From assembly GCF_016918855.1 (NCBI RefSeq), contig NZ_JADKYB010000012.1, forward strand, positions 124,001 through 188,000: DNA of 64,000 nucleotides, in the 5' to 3' direction. Origin of the DNA: Actinacidiphila acididurans. GTDB lineage: Bacteria > Actinomycetota > Actinomycetes > Streptomycetales > Streptomycetaceae. Positions 49,756-58,806 of this stretch are shown here, one piece after another. The notes below the pieces were generated by a model, which worked only from the letters and a program-made list of their open reading frames with translations, was not told the origin of the DNA and made no database searches. A program made the translations under genes and the position numbers. Within the stretch, counting starts at the first letter, position 1. The number at the start of each line of letters is the position of its first letter.

Positions 49756-51807
49756 TCACCGGACGGCCACGTCCACGCACGTGCTGCCGAGCACCCGGCC
49801 GCCGGAGGCACTCAGGGCCAAGAGGTGCAGGCGTGCCGCGGCGGCGCCGTCCGGGAGACTTTCCGAGATGTGCACCGGCTCGCTGAGCCGGTACGGCTCG
49901 ACGGTGACGGCCGGCGCTCCGTCGCCGGCGTGGAGGCCGTCCGCGGAGCCCAGGGCCGGGCCCCACACCGCGGCGACCGTGACCTCGGTCGCGGCCGGGC
50001 CGTGGTGGGAGATCCGCACGTCGAAGGCCACCTTGCGGTCGGGGCCGGTGACCAGGTCGCGGCCGGGGGCGACCGGCTGGACGTCCACCACGAGCACGGT
50101 GTCGGCGTGGGCGTCGGCGGCCGGGCTGGCGCCGTGGTCCTTGAGCGAGCGGTCGAAGGCGTAGATGCCGGCGAACTCGTGCTCGATGTCGTACAGCTCG
50201 GTCCACACGTAGCCGGACAGCACGTCGTGGCGGCGCAGCTCCTGGGTCTGCCAGCGCTGGTTCCAGCCGCGCTCGACGCTGGTCTTCCCGCCCCCGTACT
50301 CGCTGTTGAGGTTGGGGGCGGCCGGGGCGGGGCCGCCGTCGGCCATGACGAGCTTGCGCACGATGTTCCCGGCGCCGAGGCCGACCGGGAAGCCCTCGGC
50401 CCGCTCGGCGAGCAGCGGGCGGACCTTGGCGGCCCATCCGGCCGGGGTCTCGTCGTAGATGTGCCAGTCCACCAGGTCGGTGGCCACGTGCGTCCAGCCG
50501 GAGTTGTCCACCGCGGGCCGGGTCGGGTCCAGGCTCTTGAGCAGGTCGTACGCGCGGCGGACCGCGTCCTGCTTGGCCGGGTCGCCGGGCACGTCCCAGT
50601 CCAGGCCCCACTCCTCGTTGTACAGGCCCCAGATCACGACGCTGGGGTGGTTGCCGTCGCGCGCGACCATGGGCGCGATCTGCGCCTCGAAGCGGGCCGC
50701 CGCCTCGGCCGTGAACGTGCCGGTGGAGGCCGGCTCGGCCCACACCAGCATCCCCAGGCGATCGGCATGGTGCAGGAACCTGGGGTCCTCCAGCTTCAGG
50801 TGCTTGCGCACCAGGTTGAAGCCGGACTCCCGGGCGAGTTCCAGGTCGGTGACGAAGGCTTGGTCGTCGGGCGCGGTCAGCCCGGTGTGCGGCCAGTACC
50901 CCTGGTCGAGCACGCCGCGGACGTACAGCCGCTCCCCGTTGAGCAGCAGGTGGTCGCCGCGGGTCTCGATCCGCCGCAGGCCCGTGGAGCCGCGGACCTG
51001 GTCGGTGCCGTCCGCGGAGTCCAGGGTCACGGTGACGTCGTAGAGGTGCGGGTCGGCCGGCGACCACAGGCGCGGCGCGGCGACCGGCAGGGTGACGCGT
51101 ACCGGGCCGTCCGTATCCGCCGCCATGGTGACGGGTTCGCCGCCCGTCGCCTGGACGGTCAGCCGCGCCCCCGCTGCGTGCGGCCCGGTGACGCCGATCT
51201 TCGCGACAATGGCGTCGAGGTTCTCGCCGGGGGTCAGGGCGAAACCCGACACATGGGTGGCGGGCCGGGCCTCCAGCCACACCGGCTGCCAGATGCCGCT
51301 GGTCGGGGTGAAGGCGCAGTCGTCGTAGTCGTCGCGGGGGATGCTGCGCTGCTTGCCGTGCACGATCTCGCGCTTGTCGGCCGGCGCCCACACCTGTACC
51401 AGGACGGTGGCCTCGGCGCGGCCGGCCAGGGCGTCGGTGATGTCGAACTCGAAGGGGGTGTAGCCGCCTTCGTGCTCGCCGACCTCCACGCCCGCCACCC
51501 ACACCCGGGCGTGGTGGTGGACGGCGCCGAAGTGCAGCACCACCCGCAGGCCCTGCCATTCCGCCGGGACGGTGACGCCGCGCCGGTACCAGCCGTGCTC
51601 CAGCCAGTGCGCGGCCAGCCCGGACGCCTCGGTCTCCCAGGCGAAGGGCACGGTGACCTGCTGCGGCCACCGCTCCCGCGCCGCCAGGTCCGGCGCGGTC
51701 GCGGTCCCGCTCGGGTCGGCGGCGAAGTCCCAGCCGCCGTTCAGGGTCAGCCAGGCGTGCGAGCGGTCGAAATGCGGGCGGGGGTATTCGGGACGGACCG
51801 AGGACAC
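49756..51807 (-). CDS. Glycoside hydrolase family 2 protein
   Basis: A 683-residue GH2 enzyme: sugar-binding jelly-roll (about 10-180, with LNGGWDFAADP), immunoglobulin-like domain, then a TIM barrel. The acid/base Glu is in YNEEWG (about residue 398) and the nucleophile Glu in NSEYGGG (about 501). Beta-galactosidase, beta-glucuronidase and beta-mannosidase activities are all possible. No signal peptide, so it acts inside the cell on imported oligosaccharide. GTG start behind GGAGAAG; downstream of the permease genes in the same operon. Confidence 0.9.
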   Translation of the reverse strand: MSSVRPEYPRPHFDRSHAWLTLNGGWDFAADPSGTATAPDLAARERWPQQVTVPFAWETEASGLAAHWLEHGWYRRGVTVPAEWQGLRVVLHFGAVHHHARVWVAGVEVGEHEGGYTPFEFDITDALAGRAEATVLVQVWAPADKREIVHGKQRSIPRDDYDDCAFTPTSGIWQPVWLEARPATHVSGFALTPGENLDAIVAKIGVTGPHAAGARLTVQATGGEPVTMAADTDGPVRVTLPVAAPRLWSPADPHLYDVTVTLDSADGTDQVRGSTGLRRIETRGDHLLLNGERLYVRGVLDQGYWPHTGLTAPDDQAFVTDLELARESGFNLVRKHLKLEDPRFLHHADRLGMLVWAEPASTGTFTAEAAARFEAQIAPMVARDGNHPSVVIWGLYNEEWGLDWDVPGDPAKQDAVRRAYDLLKSLDPTRPAVDNSGWTHVATDLVDWHIYDETPAGWAAKVRPLLAERAEGFPVGLGAGNIVRKLVMADGGPAPAAPNLNSEYGGGKTSVERGWNQRWQTQELRRHDVLSGYVWTELYDIEHEFAGIYAFDRSLKDHGASPAADAHADTVLVVDVQPVAPGRDLVTGPDRKVAFDVRISHHGPAATEVTVAAVWGPALGSADGLHAGDGAPAVTVEPYRLSEPVHISESLPDGAAAARLHLLALSASGGRVLGSTCVDVAVR

Positions 51808-51878
51808 TCTTCTTCTCCAAATGGGTGGTGCCGTGGGGTGGTGCCGTGGCGGGAGCGGGGGAGGGGCGGGCGGACGGT

Positions 51879-52802
51879 TCAGCCGGTGGTGCTGCCCTGG
51901 AGCGCGCCGCCCCGGAAGTACTTCTCGAGGAACAGGAACAGCAGGATCAGCGGGAGTACGGTGACCAGGCCGCCGGCGATGAGGACGGGGACCAGCTCGC
52001 TCTTGGAGCCCGTCTCGGCCGCGTGCGAGAGCGAGGACAGGCCGACGGTGAGCGGGTAGAGGCTGTTGCGGCTGAAGATGATCAGCGGCAGGAAGTAGTT
52101 GTTCCAGACCGCGACGACGGTCAGCAGCAGCACCGTGACCAGCCCGGGCACGGTCAGCGGCAGCACGATCCTGACGAAGATCCGCAGCTCGCCCGCGCCG
52201 TCCATGCGGGCGGCGTCGATCAGGTCGCGCGGCACCGAGGAGTCGATGTAGGTGCGCATCAGGTAGATGCCCACCGGGGTGACCATGCTCGGCAGGATCA
52301 TCCCCCACACCGTGTTGACCAGCCCCACCTTGGCGTACACCAGGAACAGCGGCAGCGCCACCGACGTGATGGGCACCAGGAGGGTGGACATCACGAGGTG
52401 GAACAGCGCGTTGGAGCCGCGGAACCGGAAGCGGGCGAAGCCGTAGCCGGCCATCGCAGAGAGCAGGGTGGCACCGACCGCGGCGCTTCCGGCGTACAGC
52501 ATGGTGTTGCCGAGCCACTGCAGGTACACGCCGGCGCCGCTGACGTTCCGGCCCAGCGCCGAGAGGTTCTGGAAGAGGTGGAAGGGGCGGGCGAACCAGA
52601 AGCCGGACGTGCCGTAGACGTTGGCCTGCGTCTTGGTCGCGTTGATCGCCAGCCAGGCGATGGGCGCCAGGATGAACAGCGCGAACGCGCCGCAGAGGGC
52701 GGTCAGTACGGTGACGGTGCCGCGGCGCAGCCCGTACAGGTGGATCGGGACGGTGTCGGAGGTACGGGTGCGGGTGCGTGACCTGCTGCGCCGGATGCTC
52801 AT
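51879..52802 (-). CDS. Carbohydrate ABC transporter permease (MalG type)
   Basis: A 307-residue inner membrane protein with six helices. The EAA loop DAARMDGAGELRIFVRIVLP contacts the ATPase. Basic start MSIRRSRSRTR. Its ATG overlaps the stop of the other permease gene (ATGA). No ATPase gene is in the operon, so it probably uses a shared MsiK-type ATPase encoded elsewhere, as many Streptomyces sugar importers do. Confidence 0.92.
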   Translation of the reverse strand: MSIRRSRSRTRTRTSDTVPIHLYGLRRGTVTVLTALCGAFALFILAPIAWLAINATKTQANVYGTSGFWFARPFHLFQNLSALGRNVSGAGVYLQWLGNTMLYAGSAAVGATLLSAMAGYGFARFRFRGSNALFHLVMSTLLVPITSVALPLFLVYAKVGLVNTVWGMILPSMVTPVGIYLMRTYIDSSVPRDLIDAARMDGAGELRIFVRIVLPLTVPGLVTVLLLTVVAVWNNYFLPLIIFSRNSLYPLTVGLSSLSHAAETGSKSELVPVLIAGGLVTVLPLILLFLFLEKYFRGGALQGSTTG

Positions 52803-53824
52803 CGGAATTCCCCCGCCCGCTTGCGTACCGCGAACGCGCCCAGCGAGAGCACGCCGATGATCAGGGCCAGCACGACCGCCGCGGCCGCGCCGAGGTTGTA
52901 GTCGCCGCTGCCGACGGCGGTGTTGTAGACGTACAGGCTGGGCGTGAAGCCGTAGTCGACCGCCTGCGGCTGGAAGGCCGCGAGGATGGACGGCTCGGTG
53001 AACAGCTGCAACGCGCCCACGGTGTTGAGGAAGAGCAGCATGACGATCGTCGGGCGGACCATGGGCAGCTTCAGCCGCAGGATGATCGTGGACAGCTTGG
53101 CGCCGTCCATGACGGCCGCCTCGGTGACGTGCCGCGGTACTGATTTGAGCGACGTGTAGAGGACGGTGACGTTGTAGCCGGTCCACTCCCAGATCACGAT
53201 GATCACGATCGTCGGCAGGATCAGCCTGGAGGAGAAGAAGTCCACGTGCCCGAAGCCGAGGCCGTGCATCAGCTTCGCGTACGGGCCGAAGTCCGGTAGC
53301 AGCAGGAAGGACCACATCACCGCCGCCACCACGCCCGGCACCGCGAACGGCATGAAGAACACCGTGCGGAAGAAGCGGCCGTACTTCACCACCCCGGCGT
53401 CGAACAGCGCGGCGAAGAAGAAGGCCAGGGCGATGGTCACCGGCACCTGGATCGCGGTGAACACCAGGACGCGGCGCACACCGTCCCAGAACTGCGCGGA
53501 GTGCAGCACCGTGCGGTAGTTGGCGAACCCGGAGTAGTGGGTGCCGCCGATCAGGCGGGTGGTGCGCAGGCTGTCGTAGATCGCGTAGACCGTCGGGACC
53601 AGCATGAACAGGGCCAGGGCCAGCATGTGCGGGCTGATGAAGACCGCGCCGGGCCACTCGCGGCCGTTTCTGCGGCGGCGCCCGGTGCGCCGCGGCGGGC
53701 CGGCCGCCGGGCCGGACCGGGTGCGGGCACCAGGGGCGGGGGCGGTCCCGGCATCGGCCGTGGCGGTGGCGGCGCTGCCCGGGCGGCCGGGCGGGGAGGC
53801 GCGGTGGGCGGTGGTGTGGTTCAC
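52799..53824 (-). CDS. Carbohydrate ABC transporter permease (MalF type)
   Basis: A 341-residue protein with a Pro/Ala/Arg-rich cytoplasmic leader of about 50 residues and six helices. The EAA loop is TEAAVMDGAKLSTIILRLKL. It pairs with the MalG-type permease and the lipoprotein encoded upstream (28-base gap). Confidence 0.92.
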   Translation of the reverse strand: MNHTTAHRASPPGRPGSAATATADAGTAPAPGARTRSGPAAGPPRRTGRRRRNGREWPGAVFISPHMLALALFMLVPTVYAIYDSLRTTRLIGGTHYSGFANYRTVLHSAQFWDGVRRVLVFTAIQVPVTIALAFFFAALFDAGVVKYGRFFRTVFFMPFAVPGVVAAVMWSFLLLPDFGPYAKLMHGLGFGHVDFFSSRLILPTIVIIVIWEWTGYNVTVLYTSLKSVPRHVTEAAVMDGAKLSTIILRLKLPMVRPTIVMLLFLNTVGALQLFTEPSILAAFQPQAVDYGFTPSLYVYNTAVGSGDYNLGAAAAVVLALIIGVLSLGAFAVRKRAGEFR

Positions 53825-53852
53825 GGGCTCGTACCTCTCGTACCTGGCGCTC

Positions 53853-55259
53853 TCAGCCCTCGGTGACCTTGAAGCCCTGGGCCTTGGCGTACGAGACCAT
53901 CTGCTGCTGGAAGGTCTTGAAGGCCTGCGGCAGGGTCTCGGTTCCCTTGGTGACCCCGGCGAAGGTGGAGGTCCACTGGGTGAGGGCCGCGGTCATGATC
54001 GGCGGCCACTGGATGGGCTTGAGGTCCAGCGCGGCCTTGGCGAACACCTTGTTGGGCTGTGAGGTGCCGGAGATCGGCAGGGTCCTGCTTTGGAAGTCGG
54101 CCGCGTTCAGCAGCGGCAGGTAGCCGGGGAAGGCGCCGGCGACGTCACCGCTGAGGATCTGCCAGGCGTCGGCCGAGCCGCCGAACCACTGGAGGAACTG
54201 CGCCGCCTCCTTGGCGTGCGGGGTGCCCTTGACCACTGCGAGCGTGGAGCCGCCCCAGTTGCCGCCGGCGTCCTGGCCCGCCTGCTGCTGCGGGACGGGG
54301 GCCGCCCGCCAGGAGCCGATGGTCTTCTTGATGCTGCCCTGCATGCCGACCGGGCCCCAGGCCGGGCTGATCCGGGCCGCGTCGGCCCCGCTGTCGAGGT
54401 CGGACCACTGCGCCGGGGAGAAGTCGGCCGCCGTGGTGACCTCCTTCTTGTCGATCAGCCCCTGCCAGAAGTTCGCGAAGGCGGTCTGCGCGGGCCCGGT
54501 GAAGTTGATGCCGAGCGTGTCGCCGCCGCTGTACGTGAACGGGAAGGCGCCGTACTGCTGCATCATCGCGAGCACCGGCTGGGCGTCGACCGGGTCGAAG
54601 TTGGTGATCGCGGCCTTGGGGTCGGCTGCGTGCAGGGTGTCGGCCGCGGCGGCGAACTCGCTCCAGGTGCCGGGCACCGCGATCTTGTGCTTCGTGAACG
54701 CGGCCGAGTTGTAGTACAGGGCGAGCGGGCCGAGGTCGACGGGCATCGCGTACTGCGCGGAGCCCTGCGTGACCTGGGACCAGGCGGCCGGGGCCTCGGT
54801 GGCCTGCGCGGACCCGACGCCGTAGGGGGTCAGGTCGACCAGGCTCTTGGTGATCTCGAACGACGGCAGTTCGAAGTATTCGAGCTGGGCGACGTCAGGG
54901 GTGGCGGTGTGCGCCTTGAGGGCGTCGCTGAGCTTGACGTACTCGTCGTTGGCGGCGCCGGCGTTCTCCAGCTTCACGCAGATGTCCGGGTGGGTCCGGT
55001 TGAACTGCTTGACCACCAGGTCGTAGCCGGCCGACCAGCCCCAGAAGGTCAGGGACGTGGCGCCCGACCGGCAGCCCGCGCCGCCGGACGCGCCGGTGCC
55101 GGACGCGCTGCTCGCGCCGCTCGCGCCCGGCGTCGCGGTGTCACCGCTGCTGCCGCACGCGGCGAGCACGGCGGTCGCCAGGACGGCCGCGCCGGTCGCC
55201 ACCGCCCAGTGGCGGCCCCGGCCGCGGAGACGGCCTCTGCCAGTGGAGTACTCGGACAT
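53853..55259 (-). CDS. Carbohydrate ABC transporter substrate-binding lipoprotein
   Basis: A 468-residue lipoprotein: a basic N-region, then a hydrophobic core ending at lipobox LAAC (Cys35), a Ser/Gly/Thr linker, and a type 1 extracellular solute-binding fold starting SLTFWGWSAGYD. It captures an oligosaccharide outside the cell for the two permeases. Two LacI-type operators lie 34 and 64 bases before the ATG. A GTG 12 bases upstream is an alternative start. Confidence 0.92.
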   Translation of the reverse strand: MSEYSTGRGRLRGRGRHWAVATGAAVLATAVLAACGSSGDTATPGASGASSASGTGASGGAGCRSGATSLTFWGWSAGYDLVVKQFNRTHPDICVKLENAGAANDEYVKLSDALKAHTATPDVAQLEYFELPSFEITKSLVDLTPYGVGSAQATEAPAAWSQVTQGSAQYAMPVDLGPLALYYNSAAFTKHKIAVPGTWSEFAAAADTLHAADPKAAITNFDPVDAQPVLAMMQQYGAFPFTYSGGDTLGINFTGPAQTAFANFWQGLIDKKEVTTAADFSPAQWSDLDSGADAARISPAWGPVGMQGSIKKTIGSWRAAPVPQQQAGQDAGGNWGGSTLAVVKGTPHAKEAAQFLQWFGGSADAWQILSGDVAGAFPGYLPLLNAADFQSRTLPISGTSQPNKVFAKAALDLKPIQWPPIMTAALTQWTSTFAGVTKGTETLPQAFKTFQQQMVSYAKAQGFKVTEG

Positions 55260-55292
55260 CGTCGTTGTCACCTGAGCCCTTCTTCGCGCTTT

Positions 55293-55307
55293 CTGCAACG
55301 TTGCAAG
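55293..55307. promoter_or_regulatory. LacI-type operator 1, sugar operon
   Basis: CTGCAACGTTGCAAG contains the perfect 12-base palindrome TGCAACGTTGCA with central CG, the hallmark of LacI/GalR operators. It lies about 34 bases upstream of the lipoprotein ATG. Confidence 0.8.
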
Positions 55308-55322
55308 ACAGTAACCAGCGGA

Positions 55323-55337
55323 TTTCAACGTTGCAAG
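55323..55337. promoter_or_regulatory. LacI-type operator 2, sugar operon
   Basis: TTTCAACGTTGCAAG repeats operator 1 with one arm substitution. Its centre is 31 bases (about three helical turns) from that of operator 1, so two dimers would bind the same DNA face. Confidence 0.78.
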
Positions 55338-55589
55338 AGCGGAGTGCATTACTTTTTGGGTGGCAATCCGGGGTGCGGGACAGGGCCGGACGGGCCCGGG
55401 CGGCGGTACGGGAAGGGCGTGGGCAGGCGCCGGCGAGGGCCCGGTGCGGCAGTGCGGGCGAGGGCCCGGCGCGGTGGAGCGGCGCGTGTCGCCGCGGGTG
55501 GACGAAGATGGAGGAGACGGAAGAAGCGGGCACCGAGGACTCGCGCGACGGGTGCGGGTGCTGTGGGTGCGGGTCCGGGGCGTGCGGCG

Positions 55590-55642
55590 GGCCGGTTCGG
55601 CCGGTTCACCGGGTCCGGCCGGTTCGGCCGTTCACCCGGTCC
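55590..55642. repeat. Imperfect tandem duplication of about 27 bp
   Basis: Unit 1 (55590-55616) and unit 2 (55617-55642) both begin GGCCGGTTCGGCCG and continue with TTCACC then GGTCC, differing by an indel and a few bases. The duplication lies just before the truncated KdpD gene. Confidence 0.65.
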
Positions 55643-55680
55643 GCCCGGCCGCCCGGCTCGCCCGAGAGGAGTGGGTGGCT

Positions 55681-56814
55681 GTGGGGCGCGGCAGTCTGCG
55701 GGTCTACCTCGGGGCGGCTCCCGGGGTCGGCAAGACGTACGACATGCTCGCCGAGGGGCAGCGACGCGCCGGGCGGGGCACGGACGTCGTGATCGCCTTC
55801 ATGGAGGACTACGGCCGGCCGCTGACCCGGCAGATGGCCAAGGGCCTGGAGACCGTGCCCCGCCGGACCATGCCCTACCGCGAGTGCGTCTTCACCGAGA
55901 TGGATCTCGACGCCGTCCTGGCCCGCCGGCCCCAGGTTGCCCTCGTGGACGAACTCGCCCACACCAACGTCCCCGGCTCGCGCCACCGGAAGCGCTGGCA
56001 GGACATCGACGACCTGCTGAACGCGGGCATCGACGTGATCTCCACCGTCAACATCCAGCACCTCGAATCGCTGAACGACGTGGTCGAGCACATCACCGGC
56101 GTCAAACAGCGCGAGACCGTGCCCGACGACGTGGTCCGCGGCGCCGACCAGATCGAACTGGTGGACATGTCGGCCGAGGCCCTGCGCCGCCGGATGGTGC
56201 ACGGCAACGTCTATCCGCAGGAGAAGGCCGAGCAGGCGCTGGCCAACTACTTCCGCGCCGGGAACCTCACCGCGCTGCGGGAGCTCGCCCTGCTGTGGGC
56301 GGCCGACCGCGTCGAGGAGGCGCTGCTGCGCTACCGCCACGACCACGGCATCCAGCAGCCCTGGTCCACCCGGGAGCGGGTGCTGGTGGCCCTGTCCGGC
56401 GGCCCGGAGGGCGACACCCTGATCCGCCGCGCCAAGCGCACCGCCTCGCGCGGCGCGGGCGGTGAATTCCTCGCCGTCCACGTCGAACCCGACGACTCGC
56501 TGGCCTCGCGCTCCTCCCGGCTGCCGGACCGGCAGCGCGCGCTGGTGGACGAACTCGGCGGCACCCTTCACGTCATCACCGGCAACGACACTCCCCGGGC
56601 CATCCTCGACTTCGCCCGTGAGGTCAACGCCAGCCAGATCCTGATCGGCGCCACCCGCCGCAGCCGCCTGCACCGGTTGTTCTCGCGCGGCATCGGCGAG
56701 ATCGTCATCGAGGGCTCCGGCGACGACATCGACGTGCACGTCGTCACCCACGCCGAGGCCGCGCACGGCCGGCTGCTGCACCGCCGCTCGGGGACCACCG
56801 ACGCCACGGCGTGA
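55681..56814 (+). CDS. Truncated KdpD (N-terminal and USP domains only)
   Basis: A 377-residue protein matching the first part of KdpD: the KdpD sensor domain (1-210) with Walker A GAAPGVGKT and VDELAHTNVPGSRH, then a universal-stress-type domain (about 230-360). It stops cleanly at the point where full KdpD enters its membrane helices; no HisKA, ATPase or membrane segment follows. Short KdpD proteins are known from cyanobacteria and Deinococcus. It may modulate KdpFABC or interact with the full-length KdpD 40 kb away. The GTG start was chosen for its AGGAG spacing; an in-frame GTG lies six bases upstream. Confidence 0.88.
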   Translation: MGRGSLRVYLGAAPGVGKTYDMLAEGQRRAGRGTDVVIAFMEDYGRPLTRQMAKGLETVPRRTMPYRECVFTEMDLDAVLARRPQVALVDELAHTNVPGSRHRKRWQDIDDLLNAGIDVISTVNIQHLESLNDVVEHITGVKQRETVPDDVVRGADQIELVDMSAEALRRRMVHGNVYPQEKAEQALANYFRAGNLTALRELALLWAADRVEEALLRYRHDHGIQQPWSTRERVLVALSGGPEGDTLIRRAKRTASRGAGGEFLAVHVEPDDSLASRSSRLPDRQRALVDELGGTLHVITGNDTPRAILDFAREVNASQILIGATRRSRLHRLFSRGIGEIVIEGSGDDIDVHVVTHAEAAHGRLLHRRSGTTDATA

Positions 56815-56970
56815 CCGGTCCTCACCCGTCACGCCACGGCCGGACCGCTATCACCCGTTCGCCCGCCGTGTGAGAAATCAGGTCCGGACCCGGTTCCGTT
56901 AGCGTCGTGCCGTCAAGCGCGGATTCGCCGAGCCAAGGCGACTCCTGAAGATGCGAGGTGCAGCGCGGCG

Positions 56971-57054
56971 ATGGCGGACCTTGCCTTCATCGGCCTCACG
57001 ATCCTGGTGTTCGCCGTGCTCGGACTGGTCGGCCGAGGGGTCGGCCGGCTGTGA
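56971..57054 (+). CDS. 27-residue membrane micro-protein preceding kdpF
   Basis: A very short frame encodes MADLAFIGLTILVFAVL and ends GRGVGRL: one membrane helix with a basic C-terminal end. Its stop overlaps the GTG of kdpF (GTGA). The hydrophobic pattern and the coupling suggest a real Kdp-associated peptide and not chance; similar peptides precede kdpF in other actinomycetes, as far as I recall. It could be a second KdpF-like stabilising subunit. Confidence 0.6.
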   Translation: MADLAFIGLTILVFAVLGLVGRGVGRL

Positions 57055-57140
57055 GCGGGGACGACATCGTCGGGCTGATCATCGCCTCGGCGCTGGTGGT
57101 CTATCTCGTGCTGTGCCTGCTCTTCCCCGAGAGGTTCTGA
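57051..57140 (+). CDS. kdpF: KdpF, small Kdp-ATPase subunit
   Basis: A 29-residue single-helix protein ending in YLVLCLLFPERF; the (F/R)PERF end is the KdpF hallmark. It stabilises the KdpFABC complex in the membrane. The GTG start overlaps the stop of the preceding micro-gene, and kdpA follows after one base. Confidence 0.85.
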   Translation: MSGDDIVGLIIASALVVYLVLCLLFPERF

Positions 57141-57141
57141 C

Positions 57142-58806
57142 GTGTCCGACACCCTCGGCGGCTGGCTGGAGATCCTCGCTCTCGCGGCGGCCGTCGCGCT
57201 GTCGTTCCGCCCGCTGGGCGACTACATGGCACACATCCTGACCTCCCGGAAGCACTGGCGGGTGGAGCGCCTGGTCTACCGGGCCGGTGGCATGGACGGG
57301 GACGCCGACCAGATCTGGACCGTCTACCTGCGCAGCGTGCTCGCCTTCTCGGCGGTCTCGGTCCTGTTCCTCTACGGCTTCCTGCGGCTGCAGAACCACC
57401 TGCCGCTCGCGCTGGGCACGCCCCAGATGTCGGCGTCCCAGGCGTTCAACACGGCCGCCTCCTTCGTCACCAACACCAACTGGCAGTCGTATTCGGGCGA
57501 AGCGGCGCTCGGGCACCTGGTGCAGATGACCGGGCTGGCCGTGCAGAACTTCCTCTCCGCCGCGGTGGGCATCGCCGTCGTCACCGCGTTCATCCGCGGC
57601 TTCACCCGCACCAGGACCGACCGGGTCGGGAACTTCTGGGTGGACCTGACCCGGGTGGTGGTACGGCTGCTGCTGCCGATGGCGTTCGTGTTCGCGATCG
57701 TACTGGTGGCCGCGGGGGTGATCCAGAACTTCCACGGCTTCCAGGACGCCACCGCCATCGCCGGCGGCTCCCAGAAGATCCCCGGCGGCCCGGTGGCCTC
57801 CCAGGAGGCCATCAAGGAGCTGGGCACGAACGGCGGCGGTTTCTACAACGCCAACTCCGCCCACCCCTTCGAGAACCCCACCGCCTTCACCAATCTGATC
57901 GAGATCTACCTGCTGCTGGTGATCTCCTTCTGCCTGCCGCGCACCTTCGGCGTCATGGTCGGCGACAAGCGGCAGAGCTGGACGATCGTGGCCGTGATGG
58001 TGCTGATCTGGGCCGCCTCGGTGACACTGATCACCGTCAACGAGCTGCACAGCATCAGCAGCACGGCCGGGCACGACGCCGGGGGCATGCTGGAGGGCAA
58101 GGAGCAGCGGCTCGGTGTCTGGGCCTCGGCGCTGTTCGCCGCCTCCACCACCCTGACGTCGACGGGCGCGGTCGATTCCGCGCACGACTCGTACTCGCCG
58201 GGCGGCGGCGGGATGACGATCTTCAACATGATGCTGGGCGAGATCGCGCCCGGCGGCACCGGCAGCGGCCTGTACGGCATCCTCGTCCTGGCGGTCATCG
58301 CGGTCTTCGTGGCGGGCCTGATGGTCGGCCGGACCCCGGAGTACCTGGGCAAGAAGCTCACCGGCCGGGAGATGCGGTTCGCCTCCCTCTACATCCTGAC
58401 CACACCGGCCCTCGTCCTGGCCGGCGCCGGGATCGCGATGGCGCTGCCCGGGCAGCGCGCCGCGATGCTCAACTCCGGCCCGCACGGTTTCTCCGAGGTG
58501 CTCTACGCCTTCACGTCCGCCGCCAACAACAACGGCTCGGCCTTCGCGGGACTGTCCTCCAACACCACCTGGTACAACACCGCCCTCGGGCTGATCATGC
58601 TGGTGGGCAGGCTGCTGCCGATGGTCTTCGTGCTCGCCCTGGCCGGCTCGCTGGCCGGGCAGCGGCCCGTGCCGGTCACCGCGGGCACCCTGCCCACCCA
58701 CCGGCCGCAGTTCGCCGGCCTGCTCACCGCGGTCGTCGTGATCGTGGTCGGTCTCACCTACTTCCCGGCGCTGGCGCTGGGTCCGCTCGCGGAAGGTCTG
58801 CGCTGA
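57142..58806 (+). CDS. kdpA: KdpA, K+-translocating subunit
   Basis: A 554-residue channel-like subunit of the KdpFABC P-type K+ pump, with about ten helices and four SKT-like pore loops; the first contains NTAASFVTNTNWQSYSGE and the second ELGTNGGGFYNANSAHPFENP. Length equals that of E. coli KdpA (557). GTG start. Its stop overlaps the kdpB start (TGATG). Confidence 0.96.
   Translation: MSDTLGGWLEILALAAAVALSFRPLGDYMAHILTSRKHWRVERLVYRAGGMDGDADQIWTVYLRSVLAFSAVSVLFLYGFLRLQNHLPLALGTPQMSASQAFNTAASFVTNTNWQSYSGEAALGHLVQMTGLAVQNFLSAAVGIAVVTAFIRGFTRTRTDRVGNFWVDLTRVVVRLLLPMAFVFAIVLVAAGVIQNFHGFQDATAIAGGSQKIPGGPVASQEAIKELGTNGGGFYNANSAHPFENPTAFTNLIEIYLLLVISFCLPRTFGVMVGDKRQSWTIVAVMVLIWAASVTLITVNELHSISSTAGHDAGGMLEGKEQRLGVWASALFAASTTLTSTGAVDSAHDSYSPGGGGMTIFNMMLGEIAPGGTGSGLYGILVLAVIAVFVAGLMVGRTPEYLGKKLTGREMRFASLYILTTPALVLAGAGIAMALPGQRAAMLNSGPHGFSEVLYAFTSAANNNGSAFAGLSSNTTWYNTALGLIMLVGRLLPMVFVLALAGSLAGQRPVPVTAGTLPTHRPQFAGLLTAVVVIVVGLTYFPALALGPLAEGLR

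Larger units (their letters stand above)
55260..55680. other. Divergent region between sugar operon and truncated kdpD gene
   Basis: The left part holds the sugar operon promoter with two LacI-type operators. The right part is low-complexity: an imperfect tandem duplication at 55590-55642 and simple Arg/Gly-coding sequence. Open frames run through on both strands but lack plausible protein content. Confidence 0.5.

Noticed and set aside
55681..56814. Frameshifted full-length KdpD
   Set aside because: The protein ends after the universal-stress domain and the next 150 bases hold no HisKA or HATPase fragment in any frame, so it is a true short form and not a recent frameshift.
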